From: Bacillus spongiae | GTDB lineage: Bacteria; Bacillota; Bacilli; Bacillales; Bacillaceae_K | Length of the DNA: 64,000 bases | NCBI RefSeq assembly: GCF_037120725.1 | Contig: NZ_JBBAXC010000001.1 | Coordinates: forward strand, 124,001-188,000 | Reading direction: 5' to 3' | Part shown: positions 46,515 to 56,606 of the stretch, one piece after another | Numbering within the stretch: position 1 is the stretch's first letter | How the letters are laid out: each line of letters opens with the position of its first letter | Made by a program: the position numbers and the translations under genes | The notes under the pieces: model-generated | The model's input: the letters and a program-made list of their open reading frames with translations, nothing else | What the model was told of the DNA's origin: nothing | The model's database searches: none

Positions 46515-47951
46515 ATGAAAACAAAAGGATTAATCGGTGTATTAGTTATTTATTGGATAATGCGCTTAAGCTTATTATCACCATTGCCTGCAACTTGGGA
46601 TGAGGTTGATTTTGTCCTAGGAGTTGTTGAGTATGATCTCTTAAAAATGCAGCCACACTTTCCAGGATATCCTTTTTTCATTTTAGGTGGAATGGTGATG
46701 TCCTATATTATAGAGTCACCGGAATGGGCTCTTCTTTTATTTATACAAATTCTTTGTATCAGTACGATTGTTCCACAGTATAAAATGGCTTCATTATTTT
46801 TATCTAAAGAAAAAAGCTGGCTCCTTACAGTAGCAGTACAAACTTTAGCTTACCCAACATTGATGATGAGCTTACCGATGAGTGAAGGTGCTGCCATAAG
46901 TATTCTGTGGTGGTATATTTGGTTCCTTTTTAAAGCACTTGAGGAGAACAACCGCCAGGCAGTTGTTTGGTCCATTGTCCTTTATAGTATTCTCCTTGGT
47001 ACTCGTTTATCCTACATACCGTTTGGGATAGGATTAATTTATTTGTTTTACCGACGTTATATAGAGAATAAGTCTATTTCAGAATTAGCTTTTTACGGAC
47101 TAATAGCATGTATTTCTCAACTTGTTTGGGTAACGGCTCTGATTGCAAATGTGGGGAGTATTAAAAGCTTCTTGGATGTTGCTACTGGTTTTACGAGTGG
47201 TCACTTTCAAGACTGGGGCGGTGCTGTAAGTGCAGATACGAATATAGTCATTCGATTTCTCTGGTATGTATTTCATAATATCATTTGGAATGGATTATTT
47301 TCTACCTCGCTAATACTAGCTGGAGTTTCACTTGTGGCGTTCATTTTTGTAAGAAAAAGAAAACCGTTTTTGATTGGACCAGCAGTACTTCTTTTCGTGG
47401 CATTGTATAGTTGCTATTTTCTCTGGGGGTTTTTTGCGCAAAACATTGATAAACCACGCCACATTCTCCCGCTCATAGTCTTGGGGGTATTCGGACTTCA
47501 TGTATTATTATTAAAGTTTGGAACGAAAAGAATGACTACGATCCTAGTCTTTCAATTAGTTTTACAAGGTATAATAGGTATAGGACAGTTGGTGGAAAAT
47601 AAGAATTCCAAACCGGCAGTCTATCAGGTTGCTAATACGCTTGAGAAGAAAGATGTTCCGACTTTGTTGTATACTTGGGAAGAAACAAGGGTTTTTGAGT
47701 ATATAGATGTAACCTTTGAGCATAAAAGAGTATTTACGTACTCTCAATTTTTACAAGATAGTAAAAGATACCCTAATCACGATATTTATGTAACAAATGC
47801 AGTAATAAATGGATTTGAACAGCAAGGTGTGACTCAATTAGATCTTCAGTTTGAGCGTATCGAACATTTTTCTTCCTTTTCTTTACGAGACCCTATCTAT
47901 TCTGAAATTACGCTATATCAGTTGAAGGAGAAAAGAGGTGACGATAGTTGA
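46515..47951 (+). CDS. GT-C glycosyltransferase-like membrane protein (GT39/ArnT-like)
   Basis: This 478-residue polytopic protein (about 10-11 helices) has the GT-C hallmark of an acidic pair in the first outer loop, [13 protein letters not shown], followed by PHFPGYPFF. Such enzymes move a sugar from a polyprenyl phosphate to a lipid, polymer or protein outside the membrane. The open frame begins at ATG 46497, but ATG 46515 has AAAGGATG upstream and is preferred. Its stop overlaps the uvrC TTG start, so uvrC is translationally coupled to it. A functional link to the GT2 gene at 43718 is inference. TATAAT occurs at 46481-46486. Confidence 0.75.
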   Translation: MKTKGLIGVLVIYWIMRLSLLSPLPATWDEVDFVLGVVEYDLLKMQPHFPGYPFFILGGMVMSYIIESPEWALLLFIQILCISTIVPQYKMASLFLSKEKSWLLTVAVQTLAYPTLMMSLPMSEGAAISILWWYIWFLFKALEENNRQAVVWSIVLYSILLGTRLSYIPFGIGLIYLFYRRYIENKSISELAFYGLIACISQLVWVTALIANVGSIKSFLDVATGFTSGHFQDWGGAVSADTNIVIRFLWYVFHNIIWNGLFSTSLILAGVSLVAFIFVRKRKPFLIGPAVLLFVALYSCYFLWGFFAQNIDKPRHILPLIVLGVFGLHVLLLKFGTKRMTTILVFQLVLQGIIGIGQLVENKNSKPAVYQVANTLEKKDVPTLLYTWEETRVFEYIDVTFEHKRVFTYSQFLQDSKRYPNHDIYVTNAVINGFEQQGVTQLDLQFERIEHFSSFSLRDPIYSEITLYQLKEKRGDDS

Positions 47952-49720
47952 ATGACCTATTACAACACAAGCTTACATTATTGCCAGACCAACCTGGCTG
48001 TTATTTAATGAAAGACCGTCAAGGTACGATTATCTATGTAGGAAAGGCAAAAGTCTTGAGAAACCGTGTTCGCTCCTACTTTACAGGATCGCATGACGGA
48101 AAAACGCAGAGACTAGTGGGAGAAATTGAGGATTTTGAATATATTGTTACTTCCTCTAACATTGAAGCATTAATTCTTGAGCTGAATCTAATAAAAAAAC
48201 ATGACCCTAAATACAACGTTATGTTAAAGGATGATAAAAGCTATCCTTTTATTAAACTAACAGCAGAACGTCATCCTCGTCTAATTATTACAAGAAAGGT
48301 GAAAAAAGATAAAGGGAAATATTTCGGCCCTTATCCGAACGTAGGAGCGGCAAATGAGACGAAAAAATTATTAGACCGCATTTATCCATTACGAAAATGT
48401 AGCACCTTGCCTGATCGGGTATGTTTGTATTACCACTTGGGACAATGTTTAGCTCCGTGTGTAAAGGAAGTTGAAGAAGAGACGTATCGTAAAATGAAAG
48501 AGGATATTACAAAGTTTCTCAATGGGGGCTTTAAAGAGATAAAAAAAGAATTAACAGAAAAAATGGAGGAAGCAGCTGTAAATCTTGAGTTTGAACGAGC
48601 GACAGAATACCGTGACAAAATTATTCATATCGAAGCCACGATGGAAAAGCAGAAAATGACCATGACGGATTTTACAGATCGAGATATTTTTGGTTATGCG
48701 GTTGATAAAGGCTGGATGTGTGTGCAAGTATTCTTTGTGCGTCAAGGTAAAATGATTGAACGAGATGTATCAACTTTTCCTATTTATGATGAACCTAGAG
48801 AAGAGTTCTTAACCTTTCTTGGGCAGTTTTATCAAAAATCGAGTCATCTTAAGCCGAAGGAGATTTTTTTACCTGAACGTATAGATGGAGAGATGGTGCA
48901 AAAACTACTGAACGTTAAAATTATTCAACCAAAAATAGGAAAAAAGAAAGAATTAGTTAAGCTTGCAGAGAAAAATGCTTCCATTGCCTTAAATGAGAAA
49001 TTTGCCTTAATAGAACGAGATGAAGAAAGAACTATTAAAGCGGTAGAAAACTTAGGAAAAGCGATGAATATATACCCTCCACTTAGAATTGAAGCTTTTG
49101 ATAATTCTAATATTCAAGGAACGAATGCGGTCTCAGCACTCGTTGTCTTTATTGATGGAAAGCCGGCTAAAAATGAATATCGTAAATACAAGTTAGGTAC
49201 CGTAACAGGGCCTGATGATTACGAATCAATGAGAGAGGTTGTTCGGAGACGATATACTAGAGTCCTTAGAGAAAATTTGCCGCTGCCTGATTTAATTATT
49301 ATTGATGGAGGAAAAGGGCAAATCGAAGCTGCTAGAGAGATATTAGAAGATGAATTAAACCTTGATATTCCACTAGCTGGACTTGCTAAAGATGATAAAC
49401 ATAAAACATCACAATTACTTTATGGAAATCCATTGTGTGAGGTTCCGCTGAAAAGAACCTCACAAGAATTTTATTTATTACAAAGAATTCAAGACGAAGT
49501 TCATCGGTTTGCGATTACATTCCATCGTCAGCAACGAGGAAAATCATTGTTCCAGTCAGTATTAGATGATATTTCAGGAATTGGACCGAAACGAAAAAAG
49601 CAGCTCCTTCGTCACTTCGGCTCACTGAAAAAAATGAAGGGGGCTACCATTGAGGAATTAATTGAAGCTGGCATTCCAAAAAATGTAGCTAAAACAATAA
49701 TTGAAAAATTGAACGAATAG
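47948..49720 (+). CDS. uvrC: UvrABC excinuclease subunit C
   Basis: UvrC makes the two incisions of nucleotide excision repair. The 590-residue protein has the GIY-YIG domain at the N-terminus ([20 protein letters not shown]), a UVR motif (about residues 203-238), the RNase H-like C-terminal nuclease ([22 protein letters not shown]) and two HhH motifs at the end ([18 protein letters not shown]). Start is TTG 47948 with GAGGTG upstream; the four-base overlap with the GT-C gene is unusual, as trxA precedes uvrC in B. subtilis. Confidence 0.97.
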   Translation: MNDLLQHKLTLLPDQPGCYLMKDRQGTIIYVGKAKVLRNRVRSYFTGSHDGKTQRLVGEIEDFEYIVTSSNIEALILELNLIKKHDPKYNVMLKDDKSYPFIKLTAERHPRLIITRKVKKDKGKYFGPYPNVGAANETKKLLDRIYPLRKCSTLPDRVCLYYHLGQCLAPCVKEVEEETYRKMKEDITKFLNGGFKEIKKELTEKMEEAAVNLEFERATEYRDKIIHIEATMEKQKMTMTDFTDRDIFGYAVDKGWMCVQVFFVRQGKMIERDVSTFPIYDEPREEFLTFLGQFYQKSSHLKPKEIFLPERIDGEMVQKLLNVKIIQPKIGKKKELVKLAEKNASIALNEKFALIERDEERTIKAVENLGKAMNIYPPLRIEAFDNSNIQGTNAVSALVVFIDGKPAKNEYRKYKLGTVTGPDDYESMREVVRRRYTRVLRENLPLPDLIIIDGGKGQIEAAREILEDELNLDIPLAGLAKDDKHKTSQLLYGNPLCEVPLKRTSQEFYLLQRIQDEVHRFAITFHRQQRGKSLFQSVLDDISGIGPKRKKQLLRHFGSLKKMKGATIEELIEAGIPKNVAKTIIEKLNE

Positions 49721-49722
49721 CA

Positions 49723-49751
49723 TTGTTCACGTTCACAATCTATGCTATAAT
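49723..49751 (+). promoter_or_regulatory. lysC promoter
   Basis: TTGTTC (49723-49728), 17 bases, TATAAT (49746-49751) with an extended TGC before the -10. It lies about 30 bases before the lysine riboswitch. Confidence 0.75.
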
Positions 49752-49782
49752 TACCACAACTTTATATCATTATCACTTTTAC

Positions 49783-50029
49783 AAGTGGTGATAGAGGTGC
49801 GAACTTTAAGAGTAGAAGTCTAGAAGAGGTAGAGCTCTAATGAAAGGCTTTGAAAGGGAAGCGTCGCCGAAGTTGAGTAAGTCTCTATACTTATTTGACT
49901 GGTTCTGTATTGAATAAATCCAGAATTGTCAGGATGTAATCATCTTGGAGAGCTATCTCACATCGTATAAACGGTGTTTTATCTTCGTCTATACAAGCAA
50001 TGAGATATGCTATCTCATTGCTTTTTTAT
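49783..50029 (+). promoter_or_regulatory. Lysine riboswitch (L box) with terminator
   Basis: Conserved L-box elements in order: GATAGAGGTGCGAAC (49790), AGAGTAG, GAAAGGGAAGCGTCGCCGAA (49851-49870), a GACTGG helix and GAGAGCTATCTCAC closing P1 at about 49949-49962. The expression platform ends in the terminator AAGCAATGAGATA/TATCTCATTGCTT (49995-50023) followed by TTTTTATTTTTTT. Lysine binding should end transcription before lysC. Confidence 0.93.
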
Positions 50030-50091
50030 TTTTTTCAGCTCTAATGACCAAGATGTTTATGTTGATTTTTTTGAAAAGGGAAGGCGATATC

Positions 50092-51321
50092 GTGGGAATT
50101 ATAGTACAAAAATTTGGAGGAACTTCTGTTGGGAGTGTCGAACGAATACAGACAGTAGCTGATCGGGTAATCGATGAATACCACAATGGGAATAAGGTTG
50201 TAGTCGTAGTATCCGCAATGGGGAAGGCAACCGATCAGTTAGTTTCCCTTGGTCAAGGGGTAACAAAAAATCCTCCTCAACGGGAATTAGATATGTTATT
50301 AACGACAGGTGAACAAGTCACCATTGCCCTTCTTTCGATGGCGTTACATCAAAAAGGGTTTGAAGCTCAATCGTTTACAGGTTGGCAAGCTGGAATCAAA
50401 ACAGAAAAAGTATTTGGGAATTCACGTATTACGTCCATTGACACAAAGAAAGTTGAAGAAGCCTTATCATCAAATAAAATTGTTGTCGTTGCAGGGTTTC
50501 AGGGGATTACAGAGGATGGTGAAATTACCACTTTAGGTAGAGGTGGATCTGATACGACCGCTGTAGCGCTTGCATCTGCTTTAGATGCAGAAAGGTGCGA
50601 CATTTATACAGATGTAGATGGTGTTTATACCTCGGACCCTCGTTATATTGAAAGAGCCATGAAACTTTCAACTATATCCTATGATGAAATGTTAGAATTA
50701 GCGAACTTAGGAGCAGGGGTATTACATCCACGAGCGGTAGAGTTTGCAAAAAATTATTCGTTGCCTTTAGAAGTCCGCTCTAGTATGGAACGAGCAAAGG
50801 GTACAAGAATTGAGGAGGAACTAGAAATGGAAAATAGCTTAGTTGTTCGTGGAGTAGCGTTTGAAAAAGAGATTATCCGTATAACTGTGTTTGGTTTAAC
50901 CAATGAAGTGACAGGGTTGTCGGCTATCTTTTCAGCATTAGCCCTCAACAAAATTGATGTAGATATTATTATTCAAAGTCAACTCGGGGACGGGACAATG
51001 AATTTATCTTTTTCAATAAAAGAAAAAGACCTTGAACGTACGCTACAAGTGCTACATTCAAAAAAAGAGTCATTGTTGTTTGATCGGATTGAATCCGAAG
51101 ACAGTTTAGCAAAGGTGTCCATTGTAGGGTCTGGGATGATATCTAATCCAGGAGTAGCAGCTAAAATGTTTGATACTTTAACAAGAGAAAATATTGCGAT
51201 TAAAATGGTAAGCACATCGGAGATTAAAGTGTCAGTTGTAGTTGAAAACAACAATATGCTTGCGGCATCAAGAGCTTTGCATACAGCGTTTGAATTAGAT
51301 ACACAAAATGTTCCTATATAA
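50092..51321 (+). CDS. lysC: Aspartate kinase II, lysine-regulated
   Basis: LysC phosphorylates aspartate at the head of the lysine, threonine and methionine pathway. Motifs: VQKFGGTSVGSVERI, VVVVSAMGKATDQLVS, TTLGRGGSDTTAVALASALDAE, then two ACT domains in the C-terminal third. A longer frame opens at 49945 inside the riboswitch and would read through its terminator; GTG 50092 behind AAAAGGGAAGG gives MGIIVQKFGG, as in B. subtilis, and 409 residues. B. subtilis lysC also makes a beta subunit from an internal start; I cannot confirm that here. Control is by the riboswitch upstream. Confidence 0.96.
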   Translation: MGIIVQKFGGTSVGSVERIQTVADRVIDEYHNGNKVVVVVSAMGKATDQLVSLGQGVTKNPPQRELDMLLTTGEQVTIALLSMALHQKGFEAQSFTGWQAGIKTEKVFGNSRITSIDTKKVEEALSSNKIVVVAGFQGITEDGEITTLGRGGSDTTAVALASALDAERCDIYTDVDGVYTSDPRYIERAMKLSTISYDEMLELANLGAGVLHPRAVEFAKNYSLPLEVRSSMERAKGTRIEEELEMENSLVVRGVAFEKEIIRITVFGLTNEVTGLSAIFSALALNKIDVDIIIQSQLGDGTMNLSFSIKEKDLERTLQVLHSKKESLLFDRIESEDSLAKVSIVGSGMISNPGVAAKMFDTLTRENIAIKMVSTSEIKVSVVVENNNMLAASRALHTAFELDTQNVPI

Positions 51322-51325
51322 GGGA

Positions 51326-51354
51326 AAAAGCTGAGGAGATTTCCTCAGCTTTTA
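51326..51354. terminator. Rho-independent terminator after lysC
   Basis: AAAAGCTGAGGA (51326-51337) pairs perfectly with TCCTCAGCTTTT (51342-51353). The stem is A- and T-flanked on both strands and may also serve the convergent yslB. Confidence 0.88.
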
Positions 51355-51420
51355 TGTTATAACACTTGCGTTTTTTACATTCAGATTTTCCGAAGGATGA
51401 AGCCTTTTCCTACTTACAGA

Positions 51421-51870
51421 TTATTTTTCGATCTCAATCGGTATTGAACTATCCCATTGAACAATGAGTTCGACGATAGAAGAACGCTTATGTATTTCAT
51501 TAGTTGCTTCGGTTAACACTTTGTTTTGTCTTTCAAATTGTTGGGCAAGAAACCCTGCTTCTAATTTAAAACATGCATCTTCGTCCATTTCTAGCCGTTT
51601 CTCTACGATAGGGCCTGATAAGCGATATACTTTTCTATTCTTTTTTTCAGATGATAAAGTGATTGACCCCCAGCAGGCTTCATAAAAAAAGGTAGTAATT
51701 TCTTCAAAGTTATTAAGCGGGAAACGTCTTGCAAGGTGTTTTCCTGCCCAATAGGTTAACTCAGAAGTGTGTTTTCCTAATAGTTCTGGAATCAGTGTAT
51801 CTCTTAGTAGTTCATAGCCAAAGGAAGGCACAAGTTCATCTTTAATGATTTCTTTATTAATATTTTCCAA
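51421..51870 (-). CDS. yslB: YslB family protein (DUF2507)
   Basis: This 149-residue soluble protein resembles YslB, a V4R-like domain protein conserved in Bacilli. Conserved-looking segments are LRDTLIPELLG, LTYWAGKHLARRFPL and FYEACWGSITL. In B. subtilis it lies in the same place, between lysC and sdhC and on the opposite strand. Its biochemical role is unknown. Start ATG 51870 follows AAAGTGGGG. Confidence 0.9.
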   Translation of the reverse strand: MENINKEIIKDELVPSFGYELLRDTLIPELLGKHTSELTYWAGKHLARRFPLNNFEEITTFFYEACWGSITLSSEKKNRKVYRLSGPIVEKRLEMDEDACFKLEAGFLAQQFERQNKVLTEATNEIHKRSSIVELIVQWDSSIPIEIEK

Positions 51871-52221
51871 CTTTCAATCCCCACTTTCTATTCTTTATTA
51901 TATACAGGTTAATGAGAAATTTCACACACTGTCTAAATTAAAGCGAATTTTTAATTTTTTAAGATAACTTTTTCCATTAAAATCCTGCTTAATATTGGGG
52001 TCCAATAAGCAAATTGTATATTTTGCTTGCGTTCATATTTTATTTAAATATTTTTGTAATATTAAGCAATTAAATGTATCCGTTTTCTTGACGCTGTCCA
52101 CACATGGGAGTAAAATGAACATGTCACATAATTGTTAAAATATGAACTTTTGCATGACTCTATTAAACTCCGTTTAACTAGGGATGAGTGCTGTGAAAAT
52201 TCATAATTAAGGGGGTATATC
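51871..52221. other. Divergent intergenic region, yslB to sdhC
   Basis: No gene. It contains the sdh promoter at 52088-52116. An imperfect inverted repeat around TATTGGGGTCCAATA (51993-52007) and another around GCAAATTGTATATTTTGC (52009-52026) may be operators; neither matches a site I know. Confidence 0.4.
52088..52116 (+). promoter_or_regulatory. sdhCAB promoter
   Basis: TTGACG (52088-52093), 17 bases, TAAAAT (52111-52116), about 100 bases before the sdhC start, leaving a long leader. Confidence 0.75.
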
Positions 52222-52833
52222 ATGGCTGGAAACCGCGAGTTTTATTACCGCAGACTTCATTCATTACTAGGTGTAATCCCAGTTGGATTATTTTTAATAC
52301 AGCATTTAGTAGTGAACAACTTCGCTGTGAAGGGAGAAGACTCATTTAACAAGGCAGCTCATTTTATGGAAAGTTTGCCGTTTCGTTATGCATTAGAAGT
52401 TTTTGTTATCTTTCTTCCATTATTATTCCATGCAATTTATGGGTTATATATTGCATTTACAGCGAAAAACAATGCAACAAAATATGGATTTTTCCGAAAT
52501 TGGATGTTTGTATTGCAACGTATCACAGGTGTATTTACACTAATTTTTATTGCTTGGCATGTATGGGAAACAAGAGTTCAAGCAGCATTTGGTGCAGAGG
52601 TTAACTTTCAAATGATGGAAAATATTTTAGCTGATCCGCTAATGATGGCATTTTATATTGCCGGAGTTGTATCTACTATTTTCCACTTTGCAAATGGTTT
52701 ATGGTCCTTCTTTGTTAGCTGGGGAATTGTTGTTTCACCTCGCTCTCAAGTTATTGCTACCTATGTAACAATTGCAATTTTTGTCGTACTTTCTTACATA
52801 GGAATTTCTACATTATTCGCATTTGCTGCATAG
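52222..52833 (+). CDS. sdhC: Succinate dehydrogenase cytochrome b558 subunit
   Basis: SdhC is the diheme membrane anchor of complex II and passes electrons to menaquinone. The 203-residue protein has five helices and heme-ligand histidines in RLHSLLGVIPVGLFLIQHL, LLFHAIYGLY, FIAWHVWE and TIFHFANGLW. It leads the sdhCAB operon; start ATG 52222 follows AAGGGGG. The order and length are those of B. subtilis. Confidence 0.97.
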   Translation: MAGNREFYYRRLHSLLGVIPVGLFLIQHLVVNNFAVKGEDSFNKAAHFMESLPFRYALEVFVIFLPLLFHAIYGLYIAFTAKNNATKYGFFRNWMFVLQRITGVFTLIFIAWHVWETRVQAAFGAEVNFQMMENILADPLMMAFYIAGVVSTIFHFANGLWSFFVSWGIVVSPRSQVIATYVTIAIFVVLSYIGISTLFAFAA

Positions 52834-52882
52834 TGAATAACAAAATTTAAGTTGATCGGTAAAGGAAAAGGAGTGAGTCACG

Positions 52883-54643
52883 ATGAGCAAAGGAAAAATC
52901 ATCGTAGTCGGTGGAGGTTTAGCTGGATTAATGGCAGCCATTAAAGCAGCTGAAGCAGGTTCGCCAGTTGAATTATTTTCACTAGTACCAGTAAAGCGTT
53001 CTCACTCTGTTTGTGCTCAGGGTGGAATAAACGGAGCAGTAAACACAAAAGGGGAAGGGGACTCTCCTTGGGAACACTTTGATGATACTGTGTATGGTGG
53101 AGATTTCTTAGCAAATCAACCACCAGTAAAAGCAATGACAGAAGCAGCACCAGGTATTATTCATTTATTAGATCGTATGGGAGTCATGTTTAATCGTACT
53201 CCGGAAGGATTACTCGATTTCCGTCGTTTTGGTGGTACTCAACATCACCGTACAGCATTTGCTGGAGCAACAACTGGTCAGCAATTACTGTATGCTTTAG
53301 ATGAGCAGGTTCGTCGCCACGAAGTTGATGGACTTGTTACAAAGTACGAAGGTTGGGAATTTTTAGGTGTAGTTTTGGATGATGATGGTGTTACAAGAGG
53401 AATTGTAGCGCAAAATCTACAAACGATGGAGATTAAATCGTTTGCAGGGGATGCTGTCATCATGGCAACAGGTGGACCAGGGATTATTTTTGGAAAATCG
53501 ACAAACTCTGTCATCAATACTGGTTCAGCGGCTTCTATTGTATATCAACAGGGAGCATATTATTCAAACGGTGAATTTATTCAAATCCACCCAACAGCGA
53601 TTCCAGGAGATGATAAACTTCGCTTAATGAGTGAATCAGCTCGTGGAGAAGGTGGACGAGTTTGGACATATAAAGATGGTAAACCATGGTATTTCTTAGA
53701 AGAGAAATATCCAGCTTACGGTAATTTAGTTCCTCGTGATATTGCGACACGTGAAATTTTTGATGTCTGTGTTAACCAAAAGCTTGGTATTAATGGTGAA
53801 AACATGGTATACCTAGATCTTTCTCATAAAGATCCGAAAGAGTTAGACATTAAACTTGGTGGAATTATCGAAATTTATGAGAAATTTATGGGAGATGATC
53901 CTCGTAAAGTACCAATGAAAATCTTCCCTGCCGTCCATTATTCAATGGGAGGACTGTGGGTCGATTATGACCAAATGACGAATATTCCTGGTTTATTTGC
54001 TGCAGGAGAATGTGATTACTCTCAGCACGGTGGTAACCGTCTTGGAGCAAACTCACTCCTTTCAGCAATTTATGGTGGAATGGTTGCAGGACCAAATGCA
54101 ATTCGTTATATAAACGGTCTTGAAAAACGAGCAGAAGATATTCCATCAAGTGTGTTTGAAGCACATGTAGCGAAAGAACAAGAAAAATGGGATAATATCA
54201 TGTCAATGGATGGTACTGAAAATGCGTATGTTCTCCATAAAGAGCTTGGTGAATGGATGACAGATAACGTAACGGTTGTACGCTACAACGACAAGCTAAA
54301 GCAAACAGATGAAAAGATACTGGAGCTAATGGAGCGTTATAAAAACATTAATATTCATGATACAGCAAAATGGAGCAATCAAGGTGCAGTCTTTACACGC
54401 CAATTACAAAATATGCTTCAATTAGCACGTGTTATTACAATTGGTGCGTTAAAGCGTGATGAGAGTCGTGGTGCACACTATAAACCAGATTTCCCTGACC
54501 GTAATGATGAGGAATTCTTAAAGACAACGATGACAAAATACAATTCTGAGACGAATGAACCTGAATTCCATTACGAAGAGGTTGATACATCTCTCATTCC
54601 TCCTCGTAAACGTGATTACACGAAAAAGAAAGGGGGAAAATAA
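52883..54643 (+). CDS. sdhA: Succinate dehydrogenase flavoprotein subunit
   Basis: SdhA oxidises succinate to fumarate with covalent FAD. The 586-residue protein begins with the FAD-binding motif VVGGGLAGLMAAIKAAEAG, has the FAD-attachment histidine in KRSHSVCAQGGINGA, and active-site sequences QIHPTAIPGDDKLRLMSE, GGRVWTYKDG and FPAVHYSMGGLWVDYDQMT. It lies between sdhC and sdhB, with three bases to sdhB. All key residues are present. Confidence 0.98.
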   Translation: MSKGKIIVVGGGLAGLMAAIKAAEAGSPVELFSLVPVKRSHSVCAQGGINGAVNTKGEGDSPWEHFDDTVYGGDFLANQPPVKAMTEAAPGIIHLLDRMGVMFNRTPEGLLDFRRFGGTQHHRTAFAGATTGQQLLYALDEQVRRHEVDGLVTKYEGWEFLGVVLDDDGVTRGIVAQNLQTMEIKSFAGDAVIMATGGPGIIFGKSTNSVINTGSAASIVYQQGAYYSNGEFIQIHPTAIPGDDKLRLMSESARGEGGRVWTYKDGKPWYFLEEKYPAYGNLVPRDIATREIFDVCVNQKLGINGENMVYLDLSHKDPKELDIKLGGIIEIYEKFMGDDPRKVPMKIFPAVHYSMGGLWVDYDQMTNIPGLFAAGECDYSQHGGNRLGANSLLSAIYGGMVAGPNAIRYINGLEKRAEDIPSSVFEAHVAKEQEKWDNIMSMDGTENAYVLHKELGEWMTDNVTVVRYNDKLKQTDEKILELMERYKNINIHDTAKWSNQGAVFTRQLQNMLQLARVITIGALKRDESRGAHYKPDFPDRNDEEFLKTTMTKYNSETNEPEFHYEEVDTSLIPPRKRDYTKKKGGK

Positions 54644-54646
54644 TCG

Positions 54647-55408
54647 ATGAGTAACAAGACGGTACGTTTTAAAATTACTCGTCAAGATGGTCCTAATTCT
54701 GAACCTTATGTCGAAGAGTTCGAATTAAATTATCGCCCTAATATGAACGTTATTTCGGCTCTAATGGAAATACGTCGTAACCCTGTAAATGCCAAAGGAG
54801 AAGCGACGACACCTATCAACTGGGATATGAATTGCCTAGAAGAAGTATGTGGAGCTTGTTCAATGGTCATTAATGGGAAACCTCAACAATCTTGTACAGC
54901 ATTAGTAGATAAATTGGATCAGCCAATTCATTTAGAACCAATGCGAACGTTCCCTGTTGTACGGGATTTACAAGTAGACAGAAGTCGTATGTTTGATTCG
55001 CTGAAAAAGGTAAAAGCTTGGATTCCGATTGACGGCACATATGATTTAGGACCAGGACCTCGGATGCCAGAGAAAAAGCGTCAATGGGCATATGAATTAT
55101 CTAAATGTATGACATGCGGTGTCTGCTTAGAAGCATGTCCTAACGTAAACAGCAAATCTAATTTTATCGGCCCTGCACCACTTTCTCAGGCTCGTCTTTT
55201 TAATGCTCATCCAACAGGAGCAATGAATAAAGATGAACGCTTAGATGCCTTAATGGGTGAAGGTGGACTTGCTAATTGTGGAAACTCCCAAAACTGTGTT
55301 CAATCATGTCCAAAAGGAATTCCACTAACGACATCAATTGCAGCGTTAAACCGTGATACAACATTCCAAATGTTTAAAAACTTCTTCGGAAGCGACAATA
55401 TGGTATAA
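54647..55408 (+). CDS. sdhB: Succinate dehydrogenase iron-sulfur subunit
   Basis: SdhB carries electrons from FAD to heme. The 253-residue protein has the 2Fe-2S ligands in NCLEEVCGACSMVINGK with PQQSC, the 4Fe-4S set in CMTCGVCLEACPN and the 3Fe/4Fe cluster set in CGNSQNCVQSCPKG. Start ATG 54647 follows GGGGGAAAA. It ends the operon, before a perfect terminator. Confidence 0.98.
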   Translation: MSNKTVRFKITRQDGPNSEPYVEEFELNYRPNMNVISALMEIRRNPVNAKGEATTPINWDMNCLEEVCGACSMVINGKPQQSCTALVDKLDQPIHLEPMRTFPVVRDLQVDRSRMFDSLKKVKAWIPIDGTYDLGPGPRMPEKKRQWAYELSKCMTCGVCLEACPNVNSKSNFIGPAPLSQARLFNAHPTGAMNKDERLDALMGEGGLANCGNSQNCVQSCPKGIPLTTSIAALNRDTTFQMFKNFFGSDNMV

Positions 55409-55428
55409 ACAAAGAAAGATAATTGAAA

Positions 55429-55468
55429 ACACATTAGAATTCGCCACAGAATTCTAATGTGTTTTTTT
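55429..55468. terminator. Rho-independent terminator after sdhB
   Basis: ACACATTAGAATTC (55429-55442) pairs perfectly with GAATTCTAATGTGT (55449-55462), followed by TTTTTTG. A decayed half of it recurs near 56320, within the duplicated segment. Confidence 0.92.
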
Positions 55469-56273
55469 GTTATCGATCTATTTCAACTAACACTACTTGA
55501 TAATGCAAGTAATATGGAAAAGTGATGTGAATAGAATTTGAGTTAGAATCTTCTTCGGTATTAGAAATATAGGGTTCTCCGTCTAATAGAAATTCATAAG
55601 TAACTCCTTCTTCTGGCCTTGCCAATGCTAATTCTGCCTCTTGAAAATACGAGTTTTCTGGATCTAAATAGAATATAGGTTCAAGTGGTGGTTCATTATC
55701 AATTTCAAAAGAAAGTAGTTTGTTTTCTTTATACCACCATTTTTTCGCCTCGATTTCTAATTCATAGGCACCATTTTCTGTGACTGTATGTCCAGGCTGA
55801 ATTTCTTCTTCGTTAAGCCTTATCGTAAATTGTCCGGCTAACTCTTCATCAATTTGGATGGTTTGTTCTGTCGTATAGATTTTCTTATCTTCTACTCCAT
55901 CAACTTCAATGGAAGGTTTAAGTGAGCAACCAGTTAGGAAAAGAAACAAGAAGAGTAAGAGCATTTTTTTCATGAGTTTACACTCCCTTTTAGTCTAGAA
56001 TTATTTTTATAACATGTGGGATTCAAATTATTAGAGAAATAGTCCATTCATAGAATTTTAAGTAGTAAAGAGTAGAATAGCAAATAAAAATAGGAAGAAC
56101 GAACTATTTTACCGTATAAGCCTTTTGTTAATAAAAGTTTAATAAAGATATTTTCATTAAAGGAACAACCAAACCGAAAATTCTCAGTGAAAATAGGGAA
56201 GTACGATTATGGAGACATGAAAAAGGGTAAGAAACTTAAAATTTTACAGTACTAGAGGTCAAATAACTTTAGT
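55449..56273. repeat. Tandem duplication unit 1 (truncated)
   Basis: It holds the right half of the sdhB terminator, the truncated lipoprotein gene and its upstream flank ending with CAGTACTAGAGGTCAAATAAC (56251-56271). The same order recurs in unit 2 at 56316-58054. Confidence 0.75.
55470..55973 (-). CDS. Truncated lipoprotein paralogue
   Basis: This 167-residue lipoprotein (lipobox FLTGCSL, Cys16) matches the first 150 or so residues of the 383-residue protein at 56607-57758: signal, SLKPSIEVDGVEDKKIYTT, an immunoglobulin-like beta region, then YEFLLDGEPY. After that it runs into 26 unrelated residues, and the whole C-terminal domain of its paralogue is absent. The upstream DNA is also duplicated. 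It still has an intact start and may be expressed, but it looks like a decaying copy. Confidence 0.7.
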   Translation of the reverse strand: MKKMLLLFLFLFLTGCSLKPSIEVDGVEDKKIYTTEQTIQIDEELAGQFTIRLNEEEIQPGHTVTENGAYELEIEAKKWWYKENKLLSFEIDNEPPLEPIFYLDPENSYFQEAELALARPEEGVTYEFLLDGEPYISNTEEDSNSNSIHITFPYYLHYQVVLVEIDR

Positions 56274-56606
56274 AGATTTGAAATGAAGTTTGTTCAATCA
56301 TTTACTTCGTACGGTATAATTCTGATGTGTTTTTTATTGAGGAAGGCATGATTGGGGAATGATGGCTTTAATTCTTAAGAAAAACTCAATGCGATACACA
56401 AAAAGTCCGCCACAAAGGTTGCGGCGGGTCTCCCTATGAGAATAATACCTATTCATAAGGTACATGTTACGTTATTTAATAACTTGAAAAGCAAATTTTG
56501 AACGATTCTATATTGAAGAGAGTTTTTTAGAAAAATTGGTTAACTCTCCTCAGTGAAATTTCTATATTTAAATGAATGATCTTATTAGAGAAAAGGAATT
56601 TATCTT
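55974..56606. other. Region between the two lipoprotein copies
   Basis: No gene. The left part (to about 56273) is the duplicated upstream flank of the lipoprotein gene. Around 56311-56335 a relic of the sdhB terminator recurs. A leftward terminator for the full-length copy lies at 56397-56428. Confidence 0.55.
56397..56428 (-). terminator. Leftward terminator of the 383-residue lipoprotein gene
   Basis: Read on the minus strand: CCGCC (56427-56423), loop, GGCGG (56411-56407), then ACTTTTTGTG. Confidence 0.7.

Noticed and set aside
49945-50091. Longer LysC N-terminus from ATG/TTG-type start at 49945
   Set aside because: This stretch is the lysine riboswitch and its terminator; GTG 50092 has the ribosome site and matches the family N-terminus.
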